DNA of 64,000 nucleotides from Monilinia fructicola. Taxonomy: Eukaryota > Ascomycota > Leotiomycetes > Helotiales > Sclerotiniaceae. The DNA is taken from the NCBI GenBank assembly GCA_008692225.1, contig VICG01000010.1, positions 558,001 through 622,000 on the forward strand, written 5' to 3'. Below the pieces are notes generated by a model that was not told the DNA's origin, did no database searches, and saw only the letters and a list, made by a program, of their open reading frames with translations. Made by a program: the position numbers and the translations under genes. Below are positions 24,295 through 35,800 of the stretch, one piece after another (the first letter of the stretch is position 1; each line of letters starts with the position of its first letter).

Positions 24295-26069
24295 AAAAAA
24301 AGATTCATTCGTCGTATAGTCGAATTTTTGGTGTGGATTAAATGGTTGCTCAAGCGCACGTGCATTTGGTTGGCGTTTTAATATCGAGACATGAAATCCT
24401 GGATGTGGATTTCTGTCTTACTCATGATTATGGAGCATACCCTGGGTAAAAAATATTTAGGGATGCAAGGAAAGGATCGGGATACTCTGATTATGATGAT
24501 GATGAAGAAATGAGTCAAAATCGATTGGATGATATCGAATCGAGCATGTATGAGATTGAGAATGGTAGGTAGATTACTTTACAAAGACTCTTCAGCAGTT
24601 AGACGTACGTTGCAATACCAAAATTCCAGAATAAAATTGCTTTTACATTTATCTGTTTGTCTTGTAGCTCTAACCAAACTTACCAAACTTAGTATCTTTG
24701 GTATGTACGTACTTGAAGTAAGTCAATTTTGTGATTAAATCCCTCTTCCTTTTCCCCTCAGGATATCTACTCCATTATTTTTGACCCAGGACCAGCCTCC
24801 TCAACATTCCCTAATCCCAACTCAACATATAAGATTAATCGGTGCACGCACGCACGCATTTAAGCCCATCCACTAACTGTTAGAAAGAAATTTTATAGAT
24901 GTATGAGAGAGTGTATATATATGTACATGTACATGTACCCGTATATATTAATTAGTGCATACAACCAAACAAAGCCATCGGTGATAAAACGCACGAACGA
25001 TGCCCGAGGTATGCGGGGCGTGGCATGAATATACGCGCGGTGCTGGGTGTAGAGGGGGGAAAGGGGGAGGAGAGAAAGGGTGGGGGGGTTGGAGGGGTTG
25101 GATTTGCGGGTTTTTGCATTTGGTGGGGTGTGGTGGGTGTGTGGGTGGGTGGTTTTGTAGGTGGTAGGTGGTTGGTTTATGGTTGCTGTTGTTATGGTCG
25201 GTGTTCTGTTCTGGTTGCGAGGGGGGGTTGGGGTTGGTGTTTGGGGATGGGGGATGGGGATGGGGATGGGACGGACTAATAGGTGTTTATTCTTGGGTAT
25301 ATATATATTGATGTTTGTTTCGTGGTAGTATGGCGCGATGGCGATGTGTCGCTTCTTTTTTCTTGTCAGGGGGGTTTAGTGGGGAGGTGGGGGGTGATGG
25401 GGGTGCTAAGCGTGCTGGGGTGCGTAGGGAGGAGAAGAGATGGGAGATTAGGTGGATGGTGGATGGTGGGATGGGGATGTGGGATGTGGGATGTGGGATG
25501 TGGGATGTGGGATGTGGGATGTGGGATGTGCGTTTTGCAAATGAATCCATCGGTTTCGTCTTGCGGGAGGAGGAGGAGGAGGAGGAGGGGCTAATGGGAG
25601 TTTGCTTTCGTTTGCGATATATGAGACGGAATGTGACGGAGTGTGACGGAGTGTATAGAGAACTATCACGTATCAGCCCACCTCCAACCCTCACGATCTC
25701 AACCTCGAGGGCATTTATAATGGCAGAAGCGATATTTGAATGAGCATGCGGGGAAGCTCAAGGTGTATCTCTGTTGAGTACATATATGTACATGACAATT
25801 CTCTTACCTACTGTTTCTTGATGTCAAATATGTATTAAGAATTCTTTCTTCATATATACTTGGTATGACACTGAATTCGATAACTATCGTGAATTCGGCA
25901 ATTTGGCAACGGCCCCTGAGCCATTGGGGGTTAATTCAAGTTGGTGAAATGAATGCATATTAGACTTGGCCAAGGGAGGATCAACATCGCTCTACAGCCT
26001 TCTGCTTCTGACCCCAGATGTATTCATTTTCATCGAGATAGATAGTATTCATTGCTACTGATACTGATA
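24295..26069. other. Intergenic, G-rich and repeat-bearing
   Basis: 1.8 kb between the 3' ends of the karyopherin (+) and epimerase (-) genes, so mostly not promoter. It contains a G-rich stretch (about 25050-25275), the GGGATGT repeat and a (GGA)n tract near 25567. Open frames here are repeat artefacts. Confidence 0.6.
25466..25531. repeat. (GGGATGT)n heptamer minisatellite
   Basis: Eight to nine tandem GGGATGT units, translated as repeated GMWDVGC or HPTSHIP in open frames that should be ignored. Confidence 0.95.
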
Positions 26070-27796
26070 CTAATTCTCCAACCCATGGCACCATTGCGAA
26101 TACTCCATTACAATTTTCTCCTCTAATCCTTCGATAGGCATCTCGACAATCTGATCTACGCTACGCCCTCGTATTCCGGGAGTTTGGAGGTTGTATTTCT
26201 TTGCGATTTCCGGGGTTACGAATCTAGAATCAGTTACTACGGGATACTCATCATTTCAATAGGTCGCGATGGGAAGATTTGAGAAGGTGAAAGTATACCT
26301 TCCACCCAAGAAATGTCTTCCTGTGAAATATTTCACAAGAGGTTTGGGCGCTGTTAGACTGATCAGATGTTGGGGCATAAAAGATGAGCCGGGTCCGGAG
26401 GTGGGTGGTCCGTTGGTTATGTCCCAGGAGGAGGGGGCATCGATGGATGTTATGGGGAGGGAAGATTCTGAGAGGGCGGTGATTATAGAGGGAAAGGGGT
26501 CGCGGAGGGTGCCGGAGAAGGAGAAGCCTGGGTGGTTAGTGGGGTTGGTAAAGGGGTAGCGAGAGGGGGATTGAAACTAAAGTGAGGATGGTAAGGAAAA
26601 AGGAAAACAAACCAAATATGGCATCGACGATATGATCGGATTCTTTCAAGGCTCCGGGAAAATCATCAGTAAATGGGATTGAAAGATTGCGTAATTGAGC
26701 AGAGAGGCGCTAGTATGTGTCAATATGGGTACTGTATAGATACTAGATAGATATCAAGCTCGAGGCAATTGAGAATTCTTTTGATGGGTTTGGATTTGGT
26801 TGATGATTCACTATTGAAGGAGTAATGATGTATGAAGGGAGTGGTAGGGGTTTAAGGAGGAAACGAGAGATGTACTTGATAAAGTTCATTTTTTCCTTGC
26901 TTGGGATAGTAGATTGTGGGTTTATATCCATAGTGCCAAAGGTGACGCGCAGCTACTAGACCATCCCCTCCTGCTTTTCTCATCAGTAATCGTACTTTCT
27001 CATACAATAAAGCCTTTGAGGGGGTAGCAGAGAGGGAAGCAAAAAAAGATCATACCGTTATTTCCAGGTCACAAGCCACAAGAATTCGACGACCTTTGGA
27101 GGGTGGATGCACTTTGTATACTGATCGGATTGGGAATTAATTGATTGTATTTCACATGAATATAGTTGAGCCAGAAGGATATAGAAAAATGTATAGAAAA
27201 TGTACGGGGCTGGTATGAATAGTGGATGTAGGGAATTTATCTCTTGAATGATATTTTGTATGGCTTTATGGCTTCATGGCTTTATGGATGGCCAGCTCAC
27301 GAAAGATAATATCCTCCATACACTAGTATGACCCCTCTTGTCTTCCCGTCTCCCCTCCAAATCCTCAAATCCTTCTGGGAAAACACGTCAAACCTTCAAC
27401 CAAAACACCCCCTCCATCTACCTCTCCTCTATCCACCCATGAAAAAAAAGTAATAAAATGAAAAAGATGAATCCGAATAGAGGAATACGAAATACGAGAT
27501 ACGAGATACAAAACATACCAACTTGAGAAACACTCAATCCAGCCAATTCCATCAATTGATCGAGAGAAAATGCCCCAAGGGACATGAGATCTTTATCTAA
27601 AAGCTGCTGCATTGGCGGCGGATAGATACTATACATTGGTGTGGGTGTTGGTTTAGTTCTGGGTTGAGTTGGTCGGGGTGGAGGCGGAGGATATTGATGA
27701 TGTGGACTGGGGAGGGAAGGGAAGGGGAGAGGAAGGAAGAAGAGAAGAGAAGAGAAGAAAAGGGGATGGGAGGGAGGAATTTACCTTTGCTGCCAT
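26070..27796 (-). CDS. NAD(P)H-hydrate epimerase (YjeF_N domain, Nnr1/AIBP-like)
   Basis: Repairs damaged NADH/NADPH hydrates by interconverting R- and S-NAD(P)HX before ATP-dependent dehydration. Seven exons: 27796-27785, 27628-27519, 27120-27056, 26970-26876, 26709-26613, 26527-26299 and 26223-26070, giving 253 aa, normal for the family. Recognised by [33 protein letters not shown] followed by the nucleotide-binding [16 protein letters not shown] split by an intron, [14 protein letters not shown], and [14 protein letters not shown] with the catalytic-site Asp. Start codon choice: ATG at 27796 (MAAK) spliced to [15 protein letters not shown]. Two base errors are needed: one extra base in AAAA 27599-27602, and one missing base near 27070 (TGTGACC for TGTGGACC). 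The very short first exon and long second intron (398 nt) are the weakest part of the model. Confidence 0.9.
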
Positions 27797-28354
27797 GATT
27801 AGGTAGGTTTTGTTGGGATAGGTAGATCCTTTTGGTAATTGTTGATGGTGTGATAGTTGGATGATTGAAACGAATACACCCTCAGTAATTGGGATGCATG
27901 AATGAATGACCTTGATAAGCTTGAATGAATGATGATGAGACACCTGCAATGAGAAGAGAGAAATACAAGATACAAATAAGGTATTTGACTATATGATCTT
28001 ATATATATATGTTTTTCATAAAATCACATTATATAAACAAAAACAACAGCAATCACCTCGATTCCTAAAAACAATTACATCACTCTACCCCTCTCTCCCA
28101 CCCCAGCTCATCCAACTCATCCCGTCCACCCATTCCACCCCTGTCCCAAAAAACTAAGCAAATCCCGCTCCCCCTCCCCCAAAAAAGAATCCTCCAACCG
28201 AAGAAATGCCGAACCTCAAATAATTTCCCAATCATTCAAGTACAATACAAGTACACCATCAAGTCCGATATCACATCTCCCTCCAAACACAAGCCAATCC
28301 CACCACCCATCCATCATCCCAAAGCGAAGCCAAAGCGAAAAGGGAGAGAGAAAT
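27797..28354. promoter_or_regulatory. Divergent promoter region, NAD(P)HX epimerase / MRPS16
   Basis: 558 nt between the start codons of two divergent genes whose products act in mitochondria or can do so. Contains a TATATATATAT run near 28000 and a C-rich stretch (28080-28190) just upstream of MRPS16. No specific site identified. Confidence 0.5.
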
Positions 28355-28967
28355 ATGGTCGTCCGTATCCGTCTCGCGCGATTCGGTCGCAAGAGAGAAC
28401 CATTCTACAACATCGTCGTAGCACAAGCCCGGTACGTGGTTTTTCCCCTGCTGCCCATTCCGCATTCATTCCTCCATTCCCTCATCCCCTCACCTCCATT
28501 ACCACCACCACCCACCCACCCACCTTTCTCCCCCACCATCTATCCACCCACCCCCAACTAACCCCGCCTCCCCCCAGCTCCGCACGCAACAGCCTCCCCC
28601 TCGAAGTCCTCGGCACCTACGACCCCCTCCCCAAGCTCCCCGCCGACGGCGAGGGCCAAAAATTCAAAGACATCCGCCTCGACACCCTGCGCGCCAAGTA
28701 CTGGCTCGGCGTCGGCGCGCAACCGACCAAGACGGCCTGGAGACTACTGAGCATGGTGCGTTTCACTTCATTTCATTTCATTTCGCTCTCTGCGATACCC
28801 GCCGCGGCGTGAATCCAATCCCATCCCATCCAATCGACCCCGTCCCACCCACCCACCCACCGCTAACCCCCCAACAGGCCGGCCTCCTCGAACCGCAATA
28901 CATACGGAACTCGCAGAAACCCAGCGCGCCGCTCTCCAAGAAGCCGGTTCTGAAGACCGAGGGGTAG
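28355..28967 (+). CDS. mrps16: Mitochondrial small-subunit ribosomal protein bS16m
   Basis: Mitoribosomal 37S subunit protein homologous to bacterial S16. Exons 28355-28431, 28578-28755 and 28878-28967; introns of 146 and 122 nt with C-rich 3' ends. 114 aa, slightly longer than bacterial S16, as expected. The N-terminus MVVRIRLARFGRKREPFYNI is the S16 signature, followed after the first intron by SARNSLPLEVLGTYDPLPKL and then KYWLGVGAQPTKTAWRLLS. The basic C-terminal tail ends SKKPVLKTEG. No separate presequence is visible, which is usual for this protein. All phases join without repair. Confidence 0.96.
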
Positions 28968-29106
28968 AGCGGGCGATGGGGCTGTGGGGGTGGAAAGGGG
29001 AGGGGAGGGGAGGGGAAAGAGAAGGAGAAAGAGAGAAGAGTGAGGGTGAGGGTGAGGGTCGGAGAGCGGGTCCCAGAGGAGAAAGATGTGCAGATATACA
29101 GACATA

Positions 29107-29190
29107 CTCATACTCACATACACACACACACATACACACATACACACACACATACATACACATACACACATACGCACACACACATACATC
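29107..29190. repeat. (CA)n / (ACAT)n microsatellite
   Basis: Alternating ACACAC and ACATAC over about 80 nt. Confidence 0.95.
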
Positions 29191-29725
29191 CCGTGAATGG
29201 AAGCACGATTTGGATTTGCTCCCACGAGGAACGCGACGCGAGACGGATGGGACGAGGGGGATGCGGGGGGAGCGTGTGACGACGTGGGGGGATGGTCCCT
29301 GTTCTATTTGTGCGGACGGGCGAGACCTCGAGGATGCGATGTGAGGCGGAGATGGGCATGCGCGTTCATGCATGATGATGAGCCCGCGAGACGCTGGATT
29401 GTCGTGATGATGCGATACGATCGATACGATACGATATGACATGATGTAGCTTAATATATCGCAGGAGTCACACACACCGGGATACATTTCATCATCCACT
29501 TGTAAAAACAGGAATTGGGAGTTATATAGAATTCAAATCACATCTAAAAAAAAGGGGGTAAAATGAGTTGACGAATTGGTCGCATAGTGAGATATTCTTT
29601 TGCAAAAAACGGCCGTTTGTATATAATCCTCATGTCCAAGACGTATTTCAATACATGCCAAAAAGAGAGCCCACAAAATTATGGTGTTGATGAACGACTA
29701 ACATCATGGTGTTCAACTTTTATAA

Positions 29726-29763
29726 CCTATGCCTATGCCTGTGCCTGTGCCTATGCCTATGCC
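29726..29763. repeat. (CCTATG/CCTGTG)n hexamer array
   Basis: Six hexamers with an internal A-to-G variant pair in the middle, about 100 nt downstream of the AVT stop codon. Confidence 0.9.
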
Positions 29764-29863
29764 TTCCCAAAATGCCATGTAAAACGCCCTGCGCCTTGCC
29801 AATTTATGATTTCGCTGGATAATTTTGGAGGAAACTCCTTTGATCAATTTCAATGCCCTTGCG

Positions 29864-31632
29864 CTAAAGAATAAAGAATAAGTTGGTCGTTAGGCAAATG
29901 ACCAACACACATAGACCATAAATAGCCAATGCTAAAGAAAGCTTTCGCAAGAGAGTTTTGCGCCAAGGGATAATCCTTTTGATGGATTGACCGAGTAGAC
30001 CTTGGCCTTCCTCTTCGTCTTCCTCTTCATCTGTTTCATCGTCCTCCTTTGCTAATCGCTGGTGATGGATTGAATCTGGGGACGAGATTTTATAGTAAAA
30101 TAACCCTGGTAGAATAAAACTAATGCTTGTACTACCTGTACTTCCAACATATGCCAGTACCTTATCAAGCGATGATACAGTGACTGCTGTAAAAATAACT
30201 AAGAGCGATGATGACGGTGGTAATGATTGCAAAACGTGTTTCACTGATGGTGTCGTTTCTTGCGACGGGTCGTACATGACCTCCAGATAGTAGGGGGGCG
30301 GCTCGAGCAGGTGAGCCATTAGGCGAGTGACGTCTTTTCCAGGAATTTGGACGCCACTTCAAGACTGCATCGACTGATGCTCTACAAGGATGTACTTGAA
30401 GGGGGTATGAAAACATGACAAGAATGACAATGGCTGCTTTAGCGATTGTTGAAGCAGTAGACGGGATATCTACACGAGTTAGCTTGGAGATATACATTTA
30501 GTCGTGGTAACTTACACATTCCAACAATGTTTCCCTTGACAGAATTGCCAAAAGACAAGTAGCCAGTGATAGCAACAAGAACATAGATCGACGCAGCACT
30601 TCCGATACTTGCCGCAACAACACTGGTTGTTCGTTTGGGAGAGTTGTCTTTAATCTCATTCAAGATTGAGAACATCTGTATTGTTAGCATACTAACGCGC
30701 GAGCCTTCTGGAGTTACTACTTACATTCTGGTGACAAGTATAAGCAAAGACAATCACGGGGAAACTTTGTAAAGTTGGAACGATTCCCGCCCACTCAACT
30801 CCTCTAATGGGACCTCGTTCTGCCATGGTATCCCCTTTGACAAAGTGGTATACCACAAGTATCACCAGATACCCAATGGAGACCAGAGCCACAATACTAG
30901 TATACTTCAAGGAATCAAGACGTCTCAAGTATGAGAGTGGAATGACAACGAACCTATATCGCAATGAGCATAGTCACATGAACGATCCCATTCCATAACT
31001 CACATAAAAATCGTTATCCAGAACTTTCGGTCCATCAGAATTGGAACGGACACTGCCTCTGGGTCGAAGCCCGTTGCAACCCCGGGCATCAAATCACCAA
31101 TGATGATGAGATAGCTGACGCCCACCCCGAAACATTTGATCGCGATAGCGGCATCGAAAATGACCGCCGCATTCGGGTAGGTGATTTGTGACAAGGCGAA
31201 GAACGAAGCCGTCCCCCTATCAAGGTACCTGGCACATCGGGACTGCAAATACAACCCAAAGGCTGCCATCAGGCCCGACCACAGTATCACAAATGTGCCC
31301 AGTAGTATTCCCATGTGGGACATGGCTAGAGGCATGGCAAGTGTGCCGGCCCCGACGACTGAGCGGTCCCGTGTCAACATGATCCTGTGGAAGTCTGAAG
31401 CGTGAGGTTAAACATACTGGTGTTGAGAAGGTTCACATTGCTACTGATCCACGACGCTTGCCCATGCGGTGAGTTCAGCTCTTTGATAGTTCGGCTCGAC
31501 TTCCTTCTGCACGCGAGCATTAGCTACGTCCTCGACAGCATCCTCGGCGGATGCTCCATCTGCGTACCTTGACCCACGACTAGATTCCGAACCACTGCCA
31601 CTCGGACCGCCGACGGTTGAATAGGAAGCCAT
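29864..31632 (-). CDS. AVT-type vacuolar amino-acid transporter (AAAP family)
   Basis: Proton-coupled amino-acid transporter of the AVT group, expected in the vacuolar membrane. Exons 31632-31418, 31358-31004, 30953-30725, 30675-30516 and 30469-29864; introns 46-59 nt; 520 aa. A cytosolic Ser/Gly-rich N-terminus is followed by the family start SSNVNLLNTIVGAGTLAMPL, then about ten further hydrophobic segments, including RFVVIPLSYLRRLDSLKYTS-like and SFPVIVFAYTCHQNMFSILN, both typical of AVT proteins. An acidic loop (EDDETDEEEDEEEGQG) precedes the last membrane segments. One extra base in CCC 31461-31463 and one in A5 30191-30195 break the frame; removing them rejoins TAWQASWISSN and LSYFTAVTVSS, and the exons then total 1563 nt. 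The first acceptor is the TCAG before TCGTCGGGG, chosen because it gives NTIVGAG. Substrate cannot be told from sequence. Confidence 0.92.
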
Positions 31633-32147
31633 ATTGTGGTCGTGTGCTCCGATCTCCTCGCTCTCTCAAGATGTCGGTGTGGATGTGCGAGTGCGGTCTG
31701 CGGATACTTGACGTGCTGTAGGTATTCGTGTGGAGCTCCCGAAGAACTGTCCTGATCCTACGCCTTTCTTAACGCCACCATGCCCGTTTGCGTACGGACG
31801 TTGATGTATTTGGGAGTATCGTCTGAAGTTGAAAATCGGAAGATGGATAGATAAATGAGTGTAAATCCTAAAGTGAACGTCGCGCAATCAAATGGTAATC
31901 GCACCTAATCACCCAGAGCCAATGACAAAAAAGTGTTTCCAGTTTAGAGGTGTGGTGAAGCGGCATCAGCCGGTGATCTTCTGAAGATTGTGAGCGATTG
32001 CCAAGCTAACGGCCGCTGCTTAAACTTAATCTGGTCAGCCTTGCAGATGCCGAACTACCTACCTCTGCACATTGTGCCCTCCTTTCCCCAGATTGATTAC
32101 CTCAAAACATTGAGATTCACGATACCCGGGAATTCGAATACTTCAGC
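31633..32147. promoter_or_regulatory. Divergent promoter region, AVT transporter / RO10
   Basis: 515 nt between two start codons. Small frames here (for example 31666-31887) have no support. No defined motif recognised. Confidence 0.5.
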
Positions 32148-32813
32148 ATGGATCAAACGTTCGACAAGACAGCTTCGGAAACTATTGATCTCTTGGCCGC
32201 GCGACTACGGAGGATCGAACATGCCGTGTGTGGTCATATTGATACTACATCCATCACAACGTCCGATGTATCTATATCGGCGTATGAACGACTTGCAGAT
32301 CTAGAACATGTTCTCCATGGACTCGCTTCAAAATCAAGAGTTATTCAGGATTTGTTGAAATTACGTGAGTTTATTCTATTTGCACGGCTTAGACGTAGTA
32401 GCTGATGGCTTTCAGATGCAAAATATCCCGACCTCTTTCAATCCATCGACCCTGATCAACTACCTACGACGCTCGATACGTCCGCTGTTTTGTCTATCAT
32501 ACTAGCATCTGCGAGCTCATACCCATCAACCGCCTCTAGATTGACATCGGTTCTTGACATGCCAATTCCATCAGCAGAGTTGTCGGCGCAACTCATCAAT
32601 TTACAGCCCCGGATCGCGAAAATCGAAGCCCTTCAAATGTCACAAAATGCGGAATTGTCAGCTCTGAGACAGAGGACAGCAGCAGCTGTTCTTCAACGTT
32701 GGTATACCGTTGATGTATTGAGGACTGGTGAAAACTGGGCAGAATTGGAAGAAAGAATACAACAGGTGGAACAAAAAGTCCGCAAGGCCACATTGGTAAA
32801 AACAATTCAATGA
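32148..32813 (+). CDS. ro10: Nuclear distribution protein RO10 (dynactin p24/DCTN3-like)
   Basis: Small dynactin-arm protein needed for dynein-driven nuclear distribution in Neurospora. Exons 32148-32364 and 32416-32813 (51-nt intron, GTGAGT..TTTCAG), 204 aa. Recognised from MDQTFDKTASETIDLLAARL, the short helical segments ending in QLINLQPRIAKIEALQMSQN, and the C-terminal coiled coil with NWAELEERIQQVEQKVRKAT. Helical throughout, with no membrane segment. The frame needs no repair. A 113-codon open frame that begins at its stop codon (32810-33151) is probably 3' UTR. Confidence 0.85.
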
Positions 32814-35800
32814 TAACCTGGGCCAGGAATGAGATTTGTTTTGACAAACTGGATAATGTGATTAGGACATTCAAACCTGCTGATGGAAACATGTCAGGAA
32901 CATGCCAAAGACAGACGTCATCGAGAGGTGAGATGAGGAGGGAGAACATATTTAGGTCAAAGCAATATCGGCATCGAGATGTGATGCTAAGTCTACTCTA
33001 CCAGTATATGAGTAGTGACGGAGATATATTCCTTCCGACCTTCGATAAAGCGATGATCCTCCTACGATGGGAGAAGATGGGAAGAGCCCGGAGGTTGTAT
33101 GATCCGCGTCTCAGATATTGGCTGAAAACATATCAACGGTCCGCGCTATGACATACTGGCTAGGGATCTTATGTATCGTTCAGCTATCCATGCCTGTCGC
33201 ATTTCCTGTATCACCGATGCGAAAGGGTGAATACTGGCCGTTGGGTATGGAAGTTTGATGGTTCCGAGACTGCATGCGCTCGAAGAGGATATGTCCCATG
33301 GCTGTCAAATAAGAGAATAGCACATGTTTTAAGATGGATCTCAACGTGAGCCAATTCTCTCAAACCAACTCGTCGTTTAAACGTGTCATAGTGTTCCCAA
33401 TCAAGATACATATACATATTCGGTCGAGAAGTTTATACGGCACCAGCAAATCCGGTGAGAAGATCACCGCTTGACGAGGATGATGAGTGCAGGTTGATGG
33501 ATGGACACTAGGGACCTCCAGGGATCCATAGATATCTTAAACGTCGTTTTAGCCCAGGCTCTGAAAAGCATCGTGCGTGAAAACCACCACCGCCGCACGA
33601 GCCATTGGAAGTGTGGGGGAGGCGTCAAATGGCATCACGAAATTCATCGATAGTCCCCTACTCTGTATGTGCATACCTACCTAGGTAACACAATAGAAAT
33701 TCCACACAGGTCCTGTCTTCAATCAACGTTCCACGAGAGATGCATGACGGTACCTTTCTAGCTGCAGAAAGCGGTGCCCTGGCCCTTGTTTTTTTTCAAC
33801 GGTCTTTCTTAGCTCGCTACCTGGATGTGGAAGAATAGGTAGGGTAAAGTGTATGTATGTGTGGTCAGTCAAAGTTCATTTTATGGTGGTGGTGATTATC
33901 TTCTTCCGTAAGACTCGACCTGCTTGTAGATTGATTACCTAAGTCCCTATTTAGGTAGGTGACCTCCCTGGTGTAATATAGACATGTCCTCCAGTATGAT
34001 TATATGCTTAATTATTGAACACCACGATAGCGTTTCCTTGGGATACTTTGGGTTTGAGGATGACAGTAGGGGGGGTAAGTCGATGGGAGGTGATTTGATT
34101 ACTGAGTTGGATACGGCATCATAGATCTCATGGCTCGATTGAACATGTCAGATTACCTTTCTACACGTGGCATCGAAGGATGAAAAGCGCTGCGGCTGCG
34201 GACTCGGTAATTCACAGGAATGGAATGTCTCTGGTGGCTTTGTATCATTTGGATCTTGAGTTTGGATGCGGACCAGGTAAGATTACTTGTGCTGATGCCG
34301 GCTTTGTTCATTCACGCATCATCTACGTCTCCATACCATTGCGAGGGGCGAACTTGATCTGTGCATTGTTTTTTGGGGGGGGTGGGTGGGCGAAATGGAG
34401 AAGTCATGTGGTTGTTTGGTTGAGGAGTCTGGGACTCTAGGTAGGTGTGAGGAGGCTAGGTTGTAGGTTGTCATACCGGCATGTATGCTTGGGATTGAGT
34501 TTCCCGGTCGGTGCGATGGTAGTCAATATGAAGCAACCCATGGCGCGGCGCCGAGAGTCGAGCTCTGATCCCACGGGATTTAATTATACTGTATACTCTG
34601 TCCGCACGTAGCTTTCACTCATACTGTACTGTAACATCATCGTACATACCCAGCACCGGACGTACCGTACCGTACCGTCGAATCACACATCCTCCATCGC
34701 TAACCGTGCCTGGGTAGCCGTGCCCAGGTTTGCCGCTTCAGAAAAGACGGGCGCTGGGATACGGAGGGTATACGAGGACGCTCATAGATCGATGCTTTAC
34801 TGTGGTAGATACCGCAGGTCCGTAGCGTGAAAATAAAATTTGGATGGAGTTCCAGGACCTCGGGAATGCAGGAATTTCCAAATTACCGAGAGTCGAGAGG
34901 GAGCGAACTTCAGGGAAGAGAGGAGGACCCTGAGGATGGGTGCGTGGGTGGGTTGTCCCTGATGGTTGAAACGTGGTTGATCCTGAGGTCTAGAAGTCTA
35001 AATGGCCACGGACCCCGGGTTGGACCAATCATGGTGGAAGGGGAGGAGAAGGTATTGTTTGAGGATTTGATGTGGGTGTGGATGTAGGTGTGGATGTGGA
35101 TATGGATATGGTTGTGGATGTGGTTGTGGTTGTGGCTGTGGTTGTGGTTTATGAATGAGATTATGAAATGTGAGATATGAATTGGGAATTGTGATGTTTG
35201 GTGGAAGTTGGGAAGAAAGGATTGTAATGAGAGAAGTTGAGATGTATGGATACTCGAGTAAATCTAGATACTACCCAGGTAATTATTTATTAGGTAGTAG
35301 CCTGGAGGGAGAAAACACGAGGGAGAGCTAACCTTACTAGGTAAATACTCGAGGACAAGATGATTGAATACCAAACATCAGCTTAGGTAATACAAGAAGT
35401 AACCTGGAATACAAGTATTGTAAAAACGATTTATCTGCACTCCGTACTCCGTACCTGACTAAAAACATTATTGAAACTTGGACTTCAAATTTAGAAACAC
35501 CCAGGACGTGTATAGACATTTTATGGGGCACTAAAGCCAAAGGAATCCTTTCAAGCGTGCGTTATTGCCCCATCGTTCGAGTTGGATCAGCCAATGGCAG
35601 AAAAGGGTGTGGATATGGATATGAATATGTGAATCTGATGGACGTAACGCTCAAGTAGATACAGTACAGTACTATAATTGAAGATGATGCAGGTGAAAGA
35701 GTGAAAGAGTGACGGGATGGATTGATATAATCTGGAATATAGTAGAATAGTAGAATCAGAGTAAAATACCGTAGTAAGATTGGAATTATATATGAGAACT

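Larger units (their letters stand above)
28968..29863. other. Convergent spacer with CA and hexamer repeats
   Basis: About 0.9 kb between the MRPS16 and AVT-transporter stop codons. Contains GAGG and GGTGAG runs, a (CA)n/(CATA)n tract, a CGATACGATA cluster near 29410 and a CCTATG/CCTGTG hexamer array. No gene seen. Confidence 0.6.

Noticed and set aside
25283..25743. Several open frames on both strands over the GGGATGT array
   Set aside because: Products are repeats such as WDVGCGM; they stem from the heptamer minisatellite.
29410..29440. CGATACGATACGAT cluster as a possible RNA or origin element
   Set aside because: Short degenerate repeat with no supporting structure.
28768..29499. 243-codon minus-strand frame opposite MRPS16 exon 3
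   Set aside because: Contains poly-Val/Cys/Tyr from the CA repeat and lies antisense to a clear gene.
32810..33151. 113-codon plus-strand frame overlapping the RO10 stop
   Set aside because: Most simply the RO10 3' UTR; no family motif.
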